Of a stretch of 64,000 nucleotides of DNA, positions 1-8,790 are shown in pieces (position 1 is the first letter of the stretch; the number at the start of each line of letters is the position of its first letter). Location: NCBI RefSeq assembly GCF_012641475.1, contig NZ_JABAIL010000016.1, positions 1 through 64,000 on the forward strand, given 5' to 3'. The notes under the pieces are model-generated. The model saw only the letters and a program-made list of their open reading frames with translations. It was not told the DNA's origin and did not search any database. The translations under genes were made by a program, and so were the position numbers. The stretch comes from Flammeovirga agarivorans. GTDB taxonomy: Bacteria; Bacteroidota; Bacteroidia; Cytophagales; Flammeovirgaceae.

Positions 1-30
1 AAAAAAAAAGCTGCACCCGTAAGTACAGCC
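1..30 (-). terminator. Rho-independent terminator
   Basis: On the minus strand a GCTGTAC/GTGCAGC stem (one G-T pair) with a six-base loop is followed by nine Ts. It lies 20 bases after the stop of the small lipoprotein gene and ends its transcript. Confidence 0.8.
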
Positions 31-50
31 CTTATATGAAGCGTTATGCG

Positions 51-260
51 TTATTTCAAAGACTCTGAATGACCAAAGCACGAAGTACCGTGAATCGGAC
101 AGGAATCCATAAGCTTTAAGCGGTATGGGGTTGGAGTCGAAGTTGGGGAAGTTTCGAAATTTACCTCCTCATAAATTGGGGTAATTTTCTCTTCTTGTCT
201 GTTATTTTCACACGCGCAAAGTAGGGTGATCGCAATAGTCACCGAGATAAGTTTTTTCAC
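51..260 (-). CDS. small predicted lipoprotein
   Basis: This encodes 69 residues. The start (MKKLIS) is followed by a hydrophobic stretch and a Cys near residues 15-17 in a TLLCAC context, which looks like a lipoprotein signal peptide with a lipobox. The mature part is short and rich in Glu, Pro and Thr and has two further Cys. The start is GTG, and a copy of the CACACAAATATT-type leader lies about 30 bases upstream. It sits alone at the end of the tail-gene region with its own terminator, next to a holin-like gene two genes upstream. A role in lysis (outer spanin) or superinfection exclusion is possible, but only the lipoprotein signal is visible. Confidence 0.6.
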   Translation of the reverse strand: MKKLISVTIAITLLCACENNRQEEKITPIYEEVNFETSPTSTPTPYRLKLMDSCPIHGTSCFGHSESLK

Positions 261-290
261 TGTTTAGTGTAGTTTTAAATAGTAGTACTT

Positions 291-304
291 TAAAATATTT
301 GTGT
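291..304 (-). promoter_or_regulatory. CACAAATATT leader element
   Basis: The minus strand reads ACACAAATATTTTA about 30 bases upstream of the lipoprotein start. It is a slightly shortened copy of the element found before many minus-strand genes of this genome, and the spacing to the start is longer than usual. Confidence 0.45.
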
Positions 305-336
305 AATACAAAGATACAAATATTAGACCTACTACC

Positions 337-936
337 CTAACCATTGTCATCAACATACGATAAATATTCTTCAGCGAAGTTGATTAACTCCTTATATGTG
401 AATTGTTTGTGATTTTCATCGAGTACTGTAAAACTAAAAAAGCTCCTGAAGAAGTTCTCAGCAGTAACCTTTTCGTCAACTAGATTTGTGGAAAACTCCG
501 CATCCTCTAGTCTGGGTGCTTTAATTAAGTCCCAAGCTTCAGTCAGTTCTTTAGTTTCTATAGACCCTTCTAATATCGATTGCTGTAGATCCTCTACTAC
601 TGCATCATCTTTTGAATGTTTTTTTATTTTAGAGAACGATTCTAACTGTGTTGGTGTAGCTACAGTTCTTAAAATATCTTGTGGGTTATCCGACTCTAGT
701 ATATCAAGAAAAGTATTTGTGGCTTTAAATATACGCCAAATGTAGGATTGGGCGATTTCGGTTACATGTGATAGATAAATCACAAATTGAGTAAAGCTAC
801 TAAACCTAGACCCTTCCTCCAGATATAATTTATCCCGCTTCACTATGTACATCATCTCTCCAATTTTTTTCCACGAAGCTTTATCTTTTTTGAGCATAGA
901 GATGATTTGATTTTCTAGGGGTTTTAATCTAGACAT
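337..936 (-). CDS. hypothetical helical protein
   Basis: This encodes 199 residues from MSRLKPLENQ, largely helical and charged, with no family I recognise. An in-frame ATG 48 bases upstream (at 984) is possible, but those codons overlap one arm of a long inverted repeat that looks like the terminator of the preceding gene, so the inner start is preferred. The N-terminal third (roughly residues 20-85) is rich in Trp, Tyr and Lys and could be a DNA-binding or plasmid-regulator domain. It lies between the holin-like gene and the small lipoprotein at the end of the late region. Confidence 0.6.
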   Translation of the reverse strand: MSRLKPLENQIISMLKKDKASWKKIGEMMYIVKRDKLYLEEGSRFSSFTQFVIYLSHVTEIAQSYIWRIFKATNTFLDILESDNPQDILRTVATPTQLESFSKIKKHSKDDAVVEDLQQSILEGSIETKELTEAWDLIKAPRLEDAEFSTNLVDEKVTAENFFRSFFSFTVLDENHKQFTYKELINFAEEYLSYVDDNG

Positions 937-961
937 ATTTAGTAAGGTTATTTTGGTAGTA

Positions 962-1030
962 AAAAGTAGAGTGACCTCGTTCAATTCATCGATAAGTGGT
1001 ACATAAAGATCACTCTACTTTGTGGAGTAC
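962..1030 (-). terminator. inverted-repeat region, probable terminator
   Basis: A compact hairpin (ACTC-AC / GT-GAGT at 1012-1028) is nested in a longer repeat, AAGTAGAGTGA at about 963-973 paired with TCACTCTACTT at 1010-1020. Nearly the same GAGTGA stem is used in the strong terminator at 46.36 kb. The T-run is weak, so this is less certain. It follows the holin-like gene. Confidence 0.4.
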
Positions 1031-1050
1031 CCAAGGTACAAAAAAAAGCA

Positions 1051-1539
1051 TTAAGCTGCTACATTTGAAAACTTATTTACCTCCAAGGAACTCGTAAACG
1101 GCTTTATTTTACCCTCTACATAACTTGCTCCAAAGTAAAAGCCAAGGATCAACATAAAAGCTCCCCACATCGCAGCAACAGTTTGCGTTACGAAGCTCTC
1201 CTTCCCTGCAGGAATGTCTACAAAGATTAAAATATAAGTCACGAAAAAGACATTGAATCCAACAAGCAAAGCAAGGTATGCTGCAATATTCTTTGTCAAC
1301 TTCGTTGCTTTATCGGCTTGGTTGATCAGTTCAGTCATTCTTCGTGCTGAATCTCTATCTTGAACTTCATACGAAACAATTTCTGACTCCTGCTCTTTGA
1401 GGGCAATTGCTATCTGTGCTTCTAGCTGTTCTCTATTAAAAGCATCCTGAGCTTTTTCGGCTTTTGTATAAACAAAGGTATCAGCTCCCTTGACTAATGT
1501 CTCAGCAATACCTTTAATCACGTTTAAACCAATAGGCAT
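1051..1539 (-). CDS. putative holin (two-TM phage membrane protein)
   Basis: This encodes 162 residues. The N-terminal 80 residues are a charged amphipathic helix containing the motif EVQDRDSARR, which is typical of the phage and gene-transfer-agent 3TM holin family. Two hydrophobic segments follow, at about residues 84-106 and 119-141, and the C-terminus is short and polar. Holins open the inner membrane for release. It lies between a small gene of unknown function and a terminator, at the distal end of the tail operon where lysis genes are often placed. No endolysin is visible in the window. The family match is by motif and architecture only. Confidence 0.6.
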   Translation of the reverse strand: MPIGLNVIKGIAETLVKGADTFVYTKAEKAQDAFNREQLEAQIAIALKEQESEIVSYEVQDRDSARRMTELINQADKATKLTKNIAAYLALLVGFNVFFVTYILIFVDIPAGKESFVTQTVAAMWGAFMLILGFYFGASYVEGKIKPFTSSLEVNKFSNVAA

Positions 1540-1563
1540 TTTGACTATAGTTTAAATTAAATA

Positions 1564-1585
1564 TTAGCATAGTAATCTATGCGAG
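1564..1585 (-). terminator. hairpin after the 115-residue gene
   Basis: GCATAG/CTATGC with a four-base loop is followed on the minus strand by an AT-rich stretch with no clean T-run. It may be a weak terminator or a processing site. Confidence 0.35.
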
Positions 1586-1603
1586 TTTGAGTAGTATTCT
1601 ACT

Positions 1604-1951
1604 TTACGAACTAACTAGGTTTACAAAAGGCATAACCTCTGAAAGTTCAACTCCTTTTTTCATTGCTAGCATCACTACTTCATCTTTAAGCCTACGAAAT
1701 TTTGAAGTAGGTTTTCTATGAGCGATAAAGTCAGTGATTGTTGCTTTTTTAGACTCAAGTTTACCCAAAACATGTACAGCTCCTTCCTGAATTATTAAGG
1801 TGTTGGCTGGAGGAAGTTCAATAAACTCCCCTACTGTTTCTCTTAAAATGAAGTTTCTATTGAATACAGAAATATTCGCAGGGACGTTCAGTTTTGGAAC
1901 ATACACCTCAAGTTCATATTCTGATTCTCTATAAATAGATTTTAGGTACAT
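1604..1951 (-). CDS. hypothetical small virion-region protein
   Basis: This encodes 115 residues starting MYLKSIYRE. The predicted content is mostly beta strand in the first 65 residues (alternating hydrophobic and polar residues, with several Asn, Val and Ile), followed by a Lys/Arg-rich helical end. It begins two bases after the stop of the tail-fibre gene, so it is probably co-transcribed and may be a fibre accessory or chaperone protein. No family was recognised. Confidence 0.6.
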   Translation of the reverse strand: MYLKSIYRESEYELEVYVPKLNVPANISVFNRNFILRETVGEFIELPPANTLIIQEGAVHVLGKLESKKATITDFIAHRKPTSKFRRLKDEVVMLAMKKGVELSEVMPFVNLVSS

Positions 1952-1953
1952 GG

Positions 1954-3474
1954 TTATACGATTAAAATAGTTTCTACGTAAATGTATTTAGTCGGGACTA
2001 CATTCAGCCTCGAATATATTGTATTTTTATATCTGTAAAGTGCGTTGTGGTGATTTGATACTAAAGGGGCGCCATCTACTTCCAAGGTTGTGCTATACGA
2101 TCCTGAAGAGTCGCCAACACTAGTACCTGGTAAGACTACTTTTCCAAGAACATCTGAGCTACCCCCAGGTATTTTGAATAAAGCTTCTCCTGCAACAAGT
2201 GGTTGTAAAAAATTTCCCGATACTTTGATTCTACCTCTAAGTAAAATAAAGATGCCATACTTTCTATACTTCAGTCCTGTTAGGTCTACTGTCGCATTCG
2301 AAAGAACTGCACTATTGGAGAAGGATGTCCAATTTGAATCAACAATTTTATTGTTTGCAATAGCTGACCATACTCCTGATGCAGTCGCTAAATCTGTACT
2401 TCTACTTGAAGATCCAATGTAACTTGATGGTGAATATCCAGAGTTTTTAGGATTGCCCGAAGCATCTGTTCCCATAAAGCTCCAATTTTTTCCAATAGCA
2501 GACTTGTTAAGCTTATTGGAATTTAATGAATTGTATACCTCGTCTATCTTTTCTGAGACAAGTCTTGAAGTAGGTATTCTTGTAGAGTTTGTAGAAAGGG
2601 ATCCTGTATGAGAAATAGAAAAATCTGTAGCAACAACTTTTCCTGCTACTGAAGTGACTAGCTTGCCTCCCGCGTCTGGTATATCCGACTTTTTTACAGA
2701 AGTTTCTTCCAAAGAATTGATATGCTCGGTTAGTGTTTCCGCATACCTTTCAAGAGAAGAAACTCGATCTACTGCAGAACCTATAGCACTGTCTTGGGAA
2801 GTATTCTTATCTTCTGCGGTCTTCAGCCTATCACTTAAGGAGCTAGAGATGTCTGTGAGGTCTGAGATGTTCAACTCATTCGTTTTTACGCGATTTTCAA
2901 TAGAGGAAACCTCGCTGTTGACTGAACTTAAATTTGTGTGCAGGTCATTCACCTTAGCAAACAGGGAAAGTTCCTCCAATGAGTGAAAGCATGGTTTTCG
3001 GTCCTTAATAAGATATGTTCCAAATGCACCTGAAGGAAGTTCCCCTACTCCAACGGTTACACTAGTAGCTACATCTACTTCACAAGTTTTTTTATAACCT
3101 ACGTCTGGAAGATTAACTCCTGTAAGTTCCCTTGGATCCGCTACATTTTTATATGCTTCAGATTCAAAGTTAAATCGGGTAACTTCTAAACTGATATACA
3201 CATCATCAGACCCTACACTTATGTTCGAGTCTTCAGCAAGAGCGATATAAACACCTTGAACCCAAAGTTTAGCTGAGTTAAAAGAAAGCTCTCCATTATT
3301 ATAAACAATGGATCCTTCAGAAACCAAAATGCCAAGACCCTTATAATAATCATATAGTGGAGTCTTTATATTTTCGATCTCTCTATTAAGATCTTCTGCT
3401 AAGAAAATGTGAGGATGGGCTTGAAATACTGTACGTATTACCTGATCTGTTTTTGTATATGCTTTTGCTGACAT
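1954..3474 (-). CDS. tail fibre protein
   Basis: This encodes 506 residues. The N-terminal part (about 1-170) includes segments such as VGVGELPSGAFGTYLIKDRK. Residues about 175-260 form a heptad-like region rich in Ser, Leu, Asp and Glu, consistent with a trimeric coiled coil. A beta-rich, Ser/Gly/Asn-rich region follows, with the repeats seen in trimeric fibres (STDLATASGVWSAI), and then a C-terminal beta domain (about 400-506) likely to bind the receptor. It is the last large gene of the tail cluster and diverges from parA. The role follows from composition and position, and the receptor is unknown. Confidence 0.75.
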   Translation of the reverse strand: MSAKAYTKTDQVIRTVFQAHPHIFLAEDLNREIENIKTPLYDYYKGLGILVSEGSIVYNNGELSFNSAKLWVQGVYIALAEDSNISVGSDDVYISLEVTRFNFESEAYKNVADPRELTGVNLPDVGYKKTCEVDVATSVTVGVGELPSGAFGTYLIKDRKPCFHSLEELSLFAKVNDLHTNLSSVNSEVSSIENRVKTNELNISDLTDISSSLSDRLKTAEDKNTSQDSAIGSAVDRVSSLERYAETLTEHINSLEETSVKKSDIPDAGGKLVTSVAGKVVATDFSISHTGSLSTNSTRIPTSRLVSEKIDEVYNSLNSNKLNKSAIGKNWSFMGTDASGNPKNSGYSPSSYIGSSSRSTDLATASGVWSAIANNKIVDSNWTSFSNSAVLSNATVDLTGLKYRKYGIFILLRGRIKVSGNFLQPLVAGEALFKIPGGSSDVLGKVVLPGTSVGDSSGSYSTTLEVDGAPLVSNHHNALYRYKNTIYSRLNVVPTKYIYVETILIV

Positions 3475-3519
3475 AGTTTACCAATTTTTTTGTAAAGTAA
3501 AATTCGTAATAATTGAGAG

Positions 3520-3590
3520 GTGTATCAACAAAGTGTCCCGTTACGTCACAAGATACACTATTTATATACTTTTTTAAGTATATTGCTACA
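3520..3590. promoter_or_regulatory. parA promoter/operator region with two inverted repeats
   Basis: The space between the divergent fibre and parA genes holds GTGTATC/GATACAC (3520-3526 and 3552-3558) and a second palindrome, TATACTT/AAGTATA (3565-3571 and 3576-3582). The second overlaps the string GTATATTGCT, which also occurs upstream of the other main plus-strand gene at 40.94 kb. Because the product of parA begins with an XRE-type HTH domain, these are candidate operators for autoregulation or a partition site. Confidence 0.45.
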
Positions 3591-3603
3591 AAAAAGTAAA
3601 GGT

Positions 3604-4458
3604 ATGAGTACTAAACATGTAATAGAAAGAATAAAAATAGCTCGTAAAATAAATAAACTTACGCAGAAGCAGATGGCTGAAAAGCTTGGCGTATCAGATA
3701 CTACCTACAAGAAGATCGAGCTGGGGCAACAGAACATTGAAATATCAAGACTTACGAAAATTGCAGATATATTAAACCTAGATTTAACCGAATTATTTGC
3801 TGAAGTCCCTTCTAAAGTAATCACTTTTGTAAACCAAAAAGGTGGTACAGGAAAATCAACTCTAAGTGTGATTACTGCAACAAACCTTAAGGAAAGGCAT
3901 CCTGAAAAACGTATTGCAATCTTAGACTTAGACTTTCAGAGTAGTTCTGAATTTGTTCATAAGATTTCCGAAAATCCCCTGGTAGAGGTTTTTAGAGTAG
4001 ACATTCACGAATCAACCTCTCCTGTCGTTGACTTCTTAAATACATTAAAGAAAGTAAAGAAGGAATGTGAGTACGTGATTATAGATACAGCAGGATCCGT
4101 TGTATTAGCTCAGTTCATCTCAGCGGTACTTTCAGAAACCAATCTAGCAGTCGTTCCTCTTGAGCTGACAGACTTAACCGTTCATGGCACACTGCCAACA
4201 ATCACTCTGATTGAAGATGCAGCTAGTAGAAGAAAAGAGCAGAGTAAGACTTTCAAAGCACTTGCTGTAGCTAATAAAATGAAAGCTAATGTAAGTGAGT
4301 TGAAATACCGTAAAGATTTAAAGCTTGGCGACCATATCGAGATGATGGATGCTTATTTAACATCTAAAGTAACTTATGGTAGAGATCTATCATTAGATCG
4401 AGCATTGACAAATAAGGAAGTGGAGGCATTTATAAACGAAATTGAGAGTTGGGTATGA
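3604..4458 (+). CDS. parA: XRE-HTH/ParA fusion, partition ATPase
   Basis: This encodes 284 residues from MSTKHVIERI. An ATG-less extension to 3520 is open, but it would cover the operator palindromes. Residues about 5-65 are a lambda-repressor/XRE-type helix-turn-helix (LTQKQMAEKLGVSDTTYKKI). Residues 75-284 are a ParA/MinD ATPase with a deviant Walker A, QKGGTGKST (about 78-86), the LDLDFQSS motif after it, and a Walker B-like YVIIDTAGS (about 157-164). ParA ATPases segregate low-copy replicons. The stop overlaps the parB start (ATGA). A partition pair implies a plasmid-like prophage stage. The fused HTH suggests ParA represses its own promoter. Confidence 0.9.
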   Translation: MSTKHVIERIKIARKINKLTQKQMAEKLGVSDTTYKKIELGQQNIEISRLTKIADILNLDLTELFAEVPSKVITFVNQKGGTGKSTLSVITATNLKERHPEKRIAILDLDFQSSSEFVHKISENPLVEVFRVDIHESTSPVVDFLNTLKKVKKECEYVIIDTAGSVVLAQFISAVLSETNLAVVPLELTDLTVHGTLPTITLIEDAASRRKEQSKTFKALAVANKMKANVSELKYRKDLKLGDHIEMMDAYLTSKVTYGRDLSLDRALTNKEVEAFINEIESWV

Positions 4459-5327
4459 AATCTTTAGGAAGATTAGATCGATTAAATAAGATAAAGGAAG
4501 ATAGCTACGAGGAAAGTAGTGAGAAAATAAATGCACAGAAAGAGTTAAATAAACAAGAAGAAGAACTCATGTTAGTGCTTGGGGGAGCTTTCCCTCTGAA
4601 CGTTGAGAAGATAACAATATCTACAGAACTAGAGAAGTACATAAGGCAGCAGAATGAGCTTGAATACATGGATTTTTTCGACTCTGTAAAGGTAGAGGGA
4701 GTTAGGGATCCAATTGTAATTTTCGAGGATCCTGAGTCTGGTGAAACTATCCTTGTTGACGGACATCATAGAGTAAAAGCAGCGAAAGAATTAAACATAA
4801 AATCACTGCTTGCAAAGAAGCTAAATGTAGGGTCATTTTCGGAGGTAAAACTATGGATGCTCAAGAACCAATTAGGTAGAAGAAACCTCACAGATGGGGA
4901 AAGAATTTTCTACGGATTAGAGGTAACTAAGAGTATTGCAGAATTAGCCAAAAAAAAGAAGAAAACCGCGTTTTTGGATACGTCAGTCGTAAGTGCAAAT
5001 TTGCACTTATCGAGAGAAAAGAAAATTGACAGGATGCAAGTAGCAGCAAATTATGCTAATGTTTCAAGAAGACAGACCTTCAAATTCACAAAAATTCTCA
5101 ACTCTGGAAAGGCCGATTTAATTAAGAAAGTAATGGGTGGAAAAGTGTCCATTCACAAGGCGTATTTGGAGGTGACAGAAGAGAATAAAGAGAAGAAAAA
5201 ACCTACAAAAAAAGGACATGAAGAGTTAGATAAAATCACAGAGAAAATATATAACTCAATCAAGCCCTTTTTAAAATCTCATGATCCTAACGAGGTGCTA
5301 GAAAGAATAAAAGATTCTATTGCATAA
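4455..5327 (+). CDS. parB: ParB-like partition protein
   Basis: This encodes 290 residues from the ATG that overlaps the parA stop. The N-terminal 60 residues are charged and coiled. Residues about 78-125 match the ParB/Srx N-terminal fold, including VRDPIVIF and ILVDGHHRVKAA. A helical region with LTDGERI and SRRQTFKF follows, which could be the DNA-binding HTH, and the C-terminus is Lys-rich. It acts with the adjacent ParA in segregation of the phage genome. Its 3' end overlaps the end of the convergent gene at 5317 by 11 bases. No parS site was identified. Confidence 0.85.
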   Translation: MKSLGRLDRLNKIKEDSYEESSEKINAQKELNKQEEELMLVLGGAFPLNVEKITISTELEKYIRQQNELEYMDFFDSVKVEGVRDPIVIFEDPESGETILVDGHHRVKAAKELNIKSLLAKKLNVGSFSEVKLWMLKNQLGRRNLTDGERIFYGLEVTKSIAELAKKKKKTAFLDTSVVSANLHLSREKKIDRMQVAANYANVSRRQTFKFTKILNSGKADLIKKVMGGKVSIHKAYLEVTEENKEKKKPTKKGHEELDKITEKIYNSIKPFLKSHDPNEVLERIKDSIA

Positions 5328-6171
5328 AGTAAGAGCAGCATTGCTCAATACCCTCCTCTCTATAAGAATCCCATAAACTTTTTTTATCTGGGAAATCCTG
5401 AAGTAAACGACTATAAAGTAAGTCTACTAAATCTAGAGCTTGCTTGTAGTCGTTTTCTATTATTCTCTTTAACCCCCAAATGTGAGTTACTGAAGTCTGT
5501 CTGCTTTCTCTAAGCATATTTTCTAAAAACATTTCTTTTGGTCTACCCAATTCTGTAAATGTTTCGTACATGATGCCTTGCTCCGCGTAACACATTTCAA
5601 TAATCTTAAATGGGTCTATTGGATTCTTCCCCTTCCAAGAACGATCTCCATAAAAGGGCTTTTTCATATAGGCTATAGATCTTGCGATATATTCTTTTAA
5701 ATGCTCTTCATCCCAAAACGTAATGAAAGCTGCATTACATCCAATGCCTGCGTTAGCTCCTGTATACACTCCGTTATCTGCGTGTACATAGGTAAGATTA
5801 ATTTTGTTGGTAGCTGATCTTTTAAACTTTTCGGGGTACTTGTCCCAAAAAATAAAATCAGCATCTATGAAGCTATCACCTTTAGAAGCTTTCTTATAAG
5901 CAAACAACTTACCGCAAGCCCAAAAAGTATTAGTGTCAATGTCTTTTGAATTTTCTTTGAAGTCCTCATACCAAGTTGTATCTATTTCGTCAAAGAGTTC
6001 CTGATCAAATTTTGAGGGGTCGTCAGTATGTAATACTACTCTACCGTTCTTCTTTCTCCAAGTTTGGGAAGAAAGAGCCAGACATAGTTTACCCCAAACT
6101 TTCCAATGCGGAAATTTTTTTCCAATGCCTCCTGCACAGACATCTCCATAAATTGTATATCTCCCTGTCAT
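5317..6171 (-). CDS. glycosyltransferase-like protein (unassigned)
   Basis: This encodes 284 residues. The pattern VVLHTDDPSKF near residue 45 and FIDADFIFWDKYP near residue 100 (acidic DxD-like) fits a GT-A type nucleotide-sugar-binding fold, and the length suits a small glycosyltransferase. It could decorate virion proteins or modified DNA bases, or alter the host surface. It converges with parB and is read with the fibre/baseplate genes. The family call is weak: the acidic motifs and general layout are visible, but the catalytic residues are not certain. Confidence 0.45.
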   Translation of the reverse strand: MTGRYTIYGDVCAGGIGKKFPHWKVWGKLCLALSSQTWRKKNGRVVLHTDDPSKFDQELFDEIDTTWYEDFKENSKDIDTNTFWACGKLFAYKKASKGDSFIDADFIFWDKYPEKFKRSATNKINLTYVHADNGVYTGANAGIGCNAAFITFWDEEHLKEYIARSIAYMKKPFYGDRSWKGKNPIDPFKIIEMCYAEQGIMYETFTELGRPKEMFLENMLRESRQTSVTHIWGLKRIIENDYKQALDLVDLLYSRLLQDFPDKKSLWDSYREEGIEQCCSYFMQ

Positions 6172-6173
6172 AC

Positions 6174-6449
6174 TTAGATTAAATCGATTCCATAGACAAT
6201 TGTATCATGCTCAAATATTTTAGGTACGGTGTATTCTTGAAATACCTGAAGTTTGTCCCCTTTGATGCATGCGAAACCTTTTGCTTCTTTAAAAATTTTG
6301 TAGTTAGCGATAAAGGCAATTTTTGTCGGAGAAAGTTGGAGTAGTTTTACATGTTTGTTTCCTCCGGCTACTGACTTTACGGGTTTTGGTAGATCTAACT
6401 CAAAGTAGTTAGTATAGTGAGGTAGATTTGGTAACTGTATTTTAATCAT
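6174..6449 (-). CDS. hypothetical small protein
   Basis: This encodes 91 residues from MIKIQLPNLP. A start 24 bases further upstream is open, but those codons lie in the T-run and stem of a strong terminator, so the inner ATG is chosen. The protein is Lys-rich and mostly beta. It ends two bases before the start of the glycosyltransferase-like gene, so the two are probably co-expressed. No family was recognised. Confidence 0.6.
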   Translation of the reverse strand: MIKIQLPNLPHYTNYFELDLPKPVKSVAGGNKHVKLLQLSPTKIAFIANYKIFKEAKGFACIKGDKLQVFQEYTVPKIFEHDTIVYGIDLI

Positions 6450-6455
6450 AGTATG

Positions 6456-6487
6456 AAAAATGCTAACCCCCAAAAGAGAGGGTTAGC
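6456..6487 (-). terminator. Rho-independent terminator
   Basis: GCTAACCC/GGGTTAGC is a perfect eight-pair stem, followed on the minus strand by ATTTTTC. It ends the transcript of the 754-residue structural protein gene and makes the next two genes a separate unit. Confidence 0.85.
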
Positions 6488-6508
6488 AATTAGTTATTTA
6501 AGATTACC

Positions 6509-8773
6509 TTATGATGTAGGAATCCAAACTTTGTTCGGATTTCTTGAAGAGTACTCTGTAGTAGAGTATTTCACATCAACTGAATAATGCTTGATCTCGT
6601 TTACAGGTTCAATCCTGTGTGTCTCTGCGACAGGCAAGTTATTCATTACTGAATTGTTGAAGTTAAACGCACCATTCAATTGAATGTCGAACGTTTTAAC
6701 CATACCAACATCTCTAAGAGGAAGGTCGCTACTTCTATAGTTAACACCATAGGTAACTTTTACTTCCATAGCAAAGAATCTGAACGCACCCGAATGGTAA
6801 CCCGTAGAACTTGCTTTGAACATATTAGGTACTTTACCCAAAGTCTCAATCAGCTTGTGACTCGGAACTTGAGAGGCTAACATGTAATCATCTTTGAACT
6901 TTTCTAGTCCTTCGAATTTTACAGGAGTACCTAAATTCTGATAGCCACTAGTTGCTGTCATTGCTTTTAATTGCAACTCTATTTTGATAGGTCTAGTATA
7001 GACATATCTAATGTCAGGAACTTGGGTTGAAGGCCAAATCCCTAACATCTTCGCTAGAGCCTCTGTTCTAAAGCTGTTCGAATCATGATCAGAATACATA
7101 TGAACTAAGTTCACTAAGGCTTCTTTTGAACCACCAATCGAGAATCTTGGTTCCGTAATACCTGCTCCACCAATCTGATTAGTGTTTTTAGTACGACCCA
7201 TCAATTGAATGTAGACATGGCTGGCTCCAATGATAGAGTACGCAGTTAATGTTTTTGTATATTCAATAACTACTTTTGTACCGTTTCTAGTAGAAGAAGT
7301 GAAAGCAATAAAAAGCTCGTACTCCCCTGATCCAGAAACACCCGATTTTTGGAATTCAGCAAAGAAGAATGACCAAGCAGAATATGCCTGAATGTTTCTT
7401 GATGTTGCTTCTCCATTACCTGCATTCTCAACAAGAACTTTATCCCCACTGATATGCTTAAGGTATACTGTGATGTCTTTATCAAGTGCCGCCTGCTTCA
7501 TTCCGAAAGGATCCATCGATGCACTTGGTAAAGGAATTTCTAATGAAACTCGATCTAAACCATTTGATGAATGGAAAGATCCATTGTAGCCCGAAATAAG
7601 TACATCTTGAGGAGTTTCAGTACCCACGATTTCAAATGAAGTCTGAACCGTATTAAATGTGAAATACTCGTTAAGACCATCAAAATCTTGTTGGTATAAT
7701 CTAAGATAGATCTTACCTGCAGGAATGCTTTCTCTTGGCTCCAACTCAACACTATAATGTTTAGTGACATTTGAGTTACCCGCAGCATTAACCTTATTCG
7801 CAGGATTCCAATTTTTTTGATCTAACGACCACTCTACCTGAAAAAAGTCTGCGTTGATTTCTGTAGACGTACTCCACTTCAGCAACACATGGTCAGTCAT
7901 GACATATGCATTAATTGACGAAAGAGTTACAGGAAGATCCGCAGGAACCGAGAAAAGGAATTCCTCATGCGTTGTAGACGTAGCACCCGAAGTATCTGCG
8001 GGATCAACAATCGTCCACTTAAAGTACATGTTCCAAGTCTCGCTAACAGGTTTAGATACAGATTTTACGATGTTCCAAGCATTTTCAAAATCGCACTCAG
8101 TATCCGAAGTTGGGTTTACATCTCCGGTAGCTACCACATCACCCGACTCATTTCTGTATTCAAAAATCAAGTTAGGTTTTAATAGGTTTGCAGCAGAATT
8201 CGCAGAAGCTTCAGAAGAAACACTGCCAAATTCATCCTGTCCATAGTCAATTGTAGGCGCCCCTTCTGATGCTGTATCCGAGTAGAACGTAGCACGGAAT
8301 GAAGTTCTAAAAGCGGGGTTGGATTCCTGTTGGTAATACGGAGTATATACGAAGTGTCCCTCTAACGCAACTCCGTCACCTGAGAATGCAGCATCGACTA
8401 AATCTTCATCGAATCTAACTGTAAGCTTAGACTGACCTTCATTTGACTCTACTACACCATCAATGACTAAGCCTTCTACGCCAAGCCATGCGACAGTTTG
8501 TTTATTGGCATTGTAGTAGTCTGCATCCATACCTGATTGTAAACCATCAGTGACAAAATAGACTTTACCAAAAACGGAAATTGGGGCAAGGTTTGTCCCT
8601 TGTAATGTGACACTCGTACCCTTCATGAAGCTCACGCTTGTACCTGCGTGAAACGAAGGATATGCACCTAAGTCATCTCCTTGCTCAATGAAATCTCTAA
8701 GTGAATCTGGGGTAGAGGCATTTAGCTCTGAACCCGAAGTAATCGTTCTAAGAACGGGAATAATAGTAGACAT
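6509..8773 (-). CDS. large tail/fibre structural protein with fibronectin-like domain
   Basis: This encodes 754 residues, rich in beta strands and in Ser, Thr and Asn. Residues about 285-385 (YVMTDHVLLKWSTSTEIN, then FFQVEWSLDQKNW) match the fibronectin-III/Ig-like domain common in secreted proteins of Bacteroidota. The rest looks like several beta modules. It follows two fibre genes and is closed by a strong terminator. It is probably a baseplate-attached fibre or adhesin involved in host binding. The domain type points to a Bacteroidota host. Receptor specificity cannot be read from the sequence. Confidence 0.65.
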   Translation of the reverse strand: MSTIIPVLRTITSGSELNASTPDSLRDFIEQGDDLGAYPSFHAGTSVSFMKGTSVTLQGTNLAPISVFGKVYFVTDGLQSGMDADYYNANKQTVAWLGVEGLVIDGVVESNEGQSKLTVRFDEDLVDAAFSGDGVALEGHFVYTPYYQQESNPAFRTSFRATFYSDTASEGAPTIDYGQDEFGSVSSEASANSAANLLKPNLIFEYRNESGDVVATGDVNPTSDTECDFENAWNIVKSVSKPVSETWNMYFKWTIVDPADTSGATSTTHEEFLFSVPADLPVTLSSINAYVMTDHVLLKWSTSTEINADFFQVEWSLDQKNWNPANKVNAAGNSNVTKHYSVELEPRESIPAGKIYLRLYQQDFDGLNEYFTFNTVQTSFEIVGTETPQDVLISGYNGSFHSSNGLDRVSLEIPLPSASMDPFGMKQAALDKDITVYLKHISGDKVLVENAGNGEATSRNIQAYSAWSFFFAEFQKSGVSGSGEYELFIAFTSSTRNGTKVVIEYTKTLTAYSIIGASHVYIQLMGRTKNTNQIGGAGITEPRFSIGGSKEALVNLVHMYSDHDSNSFRTEALAKMLGIWPSTQVPDIRYVYTRPIKIELQLKAMTATSGYQNLGTPVKFEGLEKFKDDYMLASQVPSHKLIETLGKVPNMFKASSTGYHSGAFRFFAMEVKVTYGVNYRSSDLPLRDVGMVKTFDIQLNGAFNFNNSVMNNLPVAETHRIEPVNEIKHYSVDVKYSTTEYSSRNPNKVWIPTS

Positions 8774-8790
8774 GTTTGTTTTTGAAAGTA

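Noticed and set aside
3520-3603. Upstream extension of parA
   Set aside because: It would overlap the operator-like palindromes and the likely promoter. The HTH domain begins right after the inner ATG.
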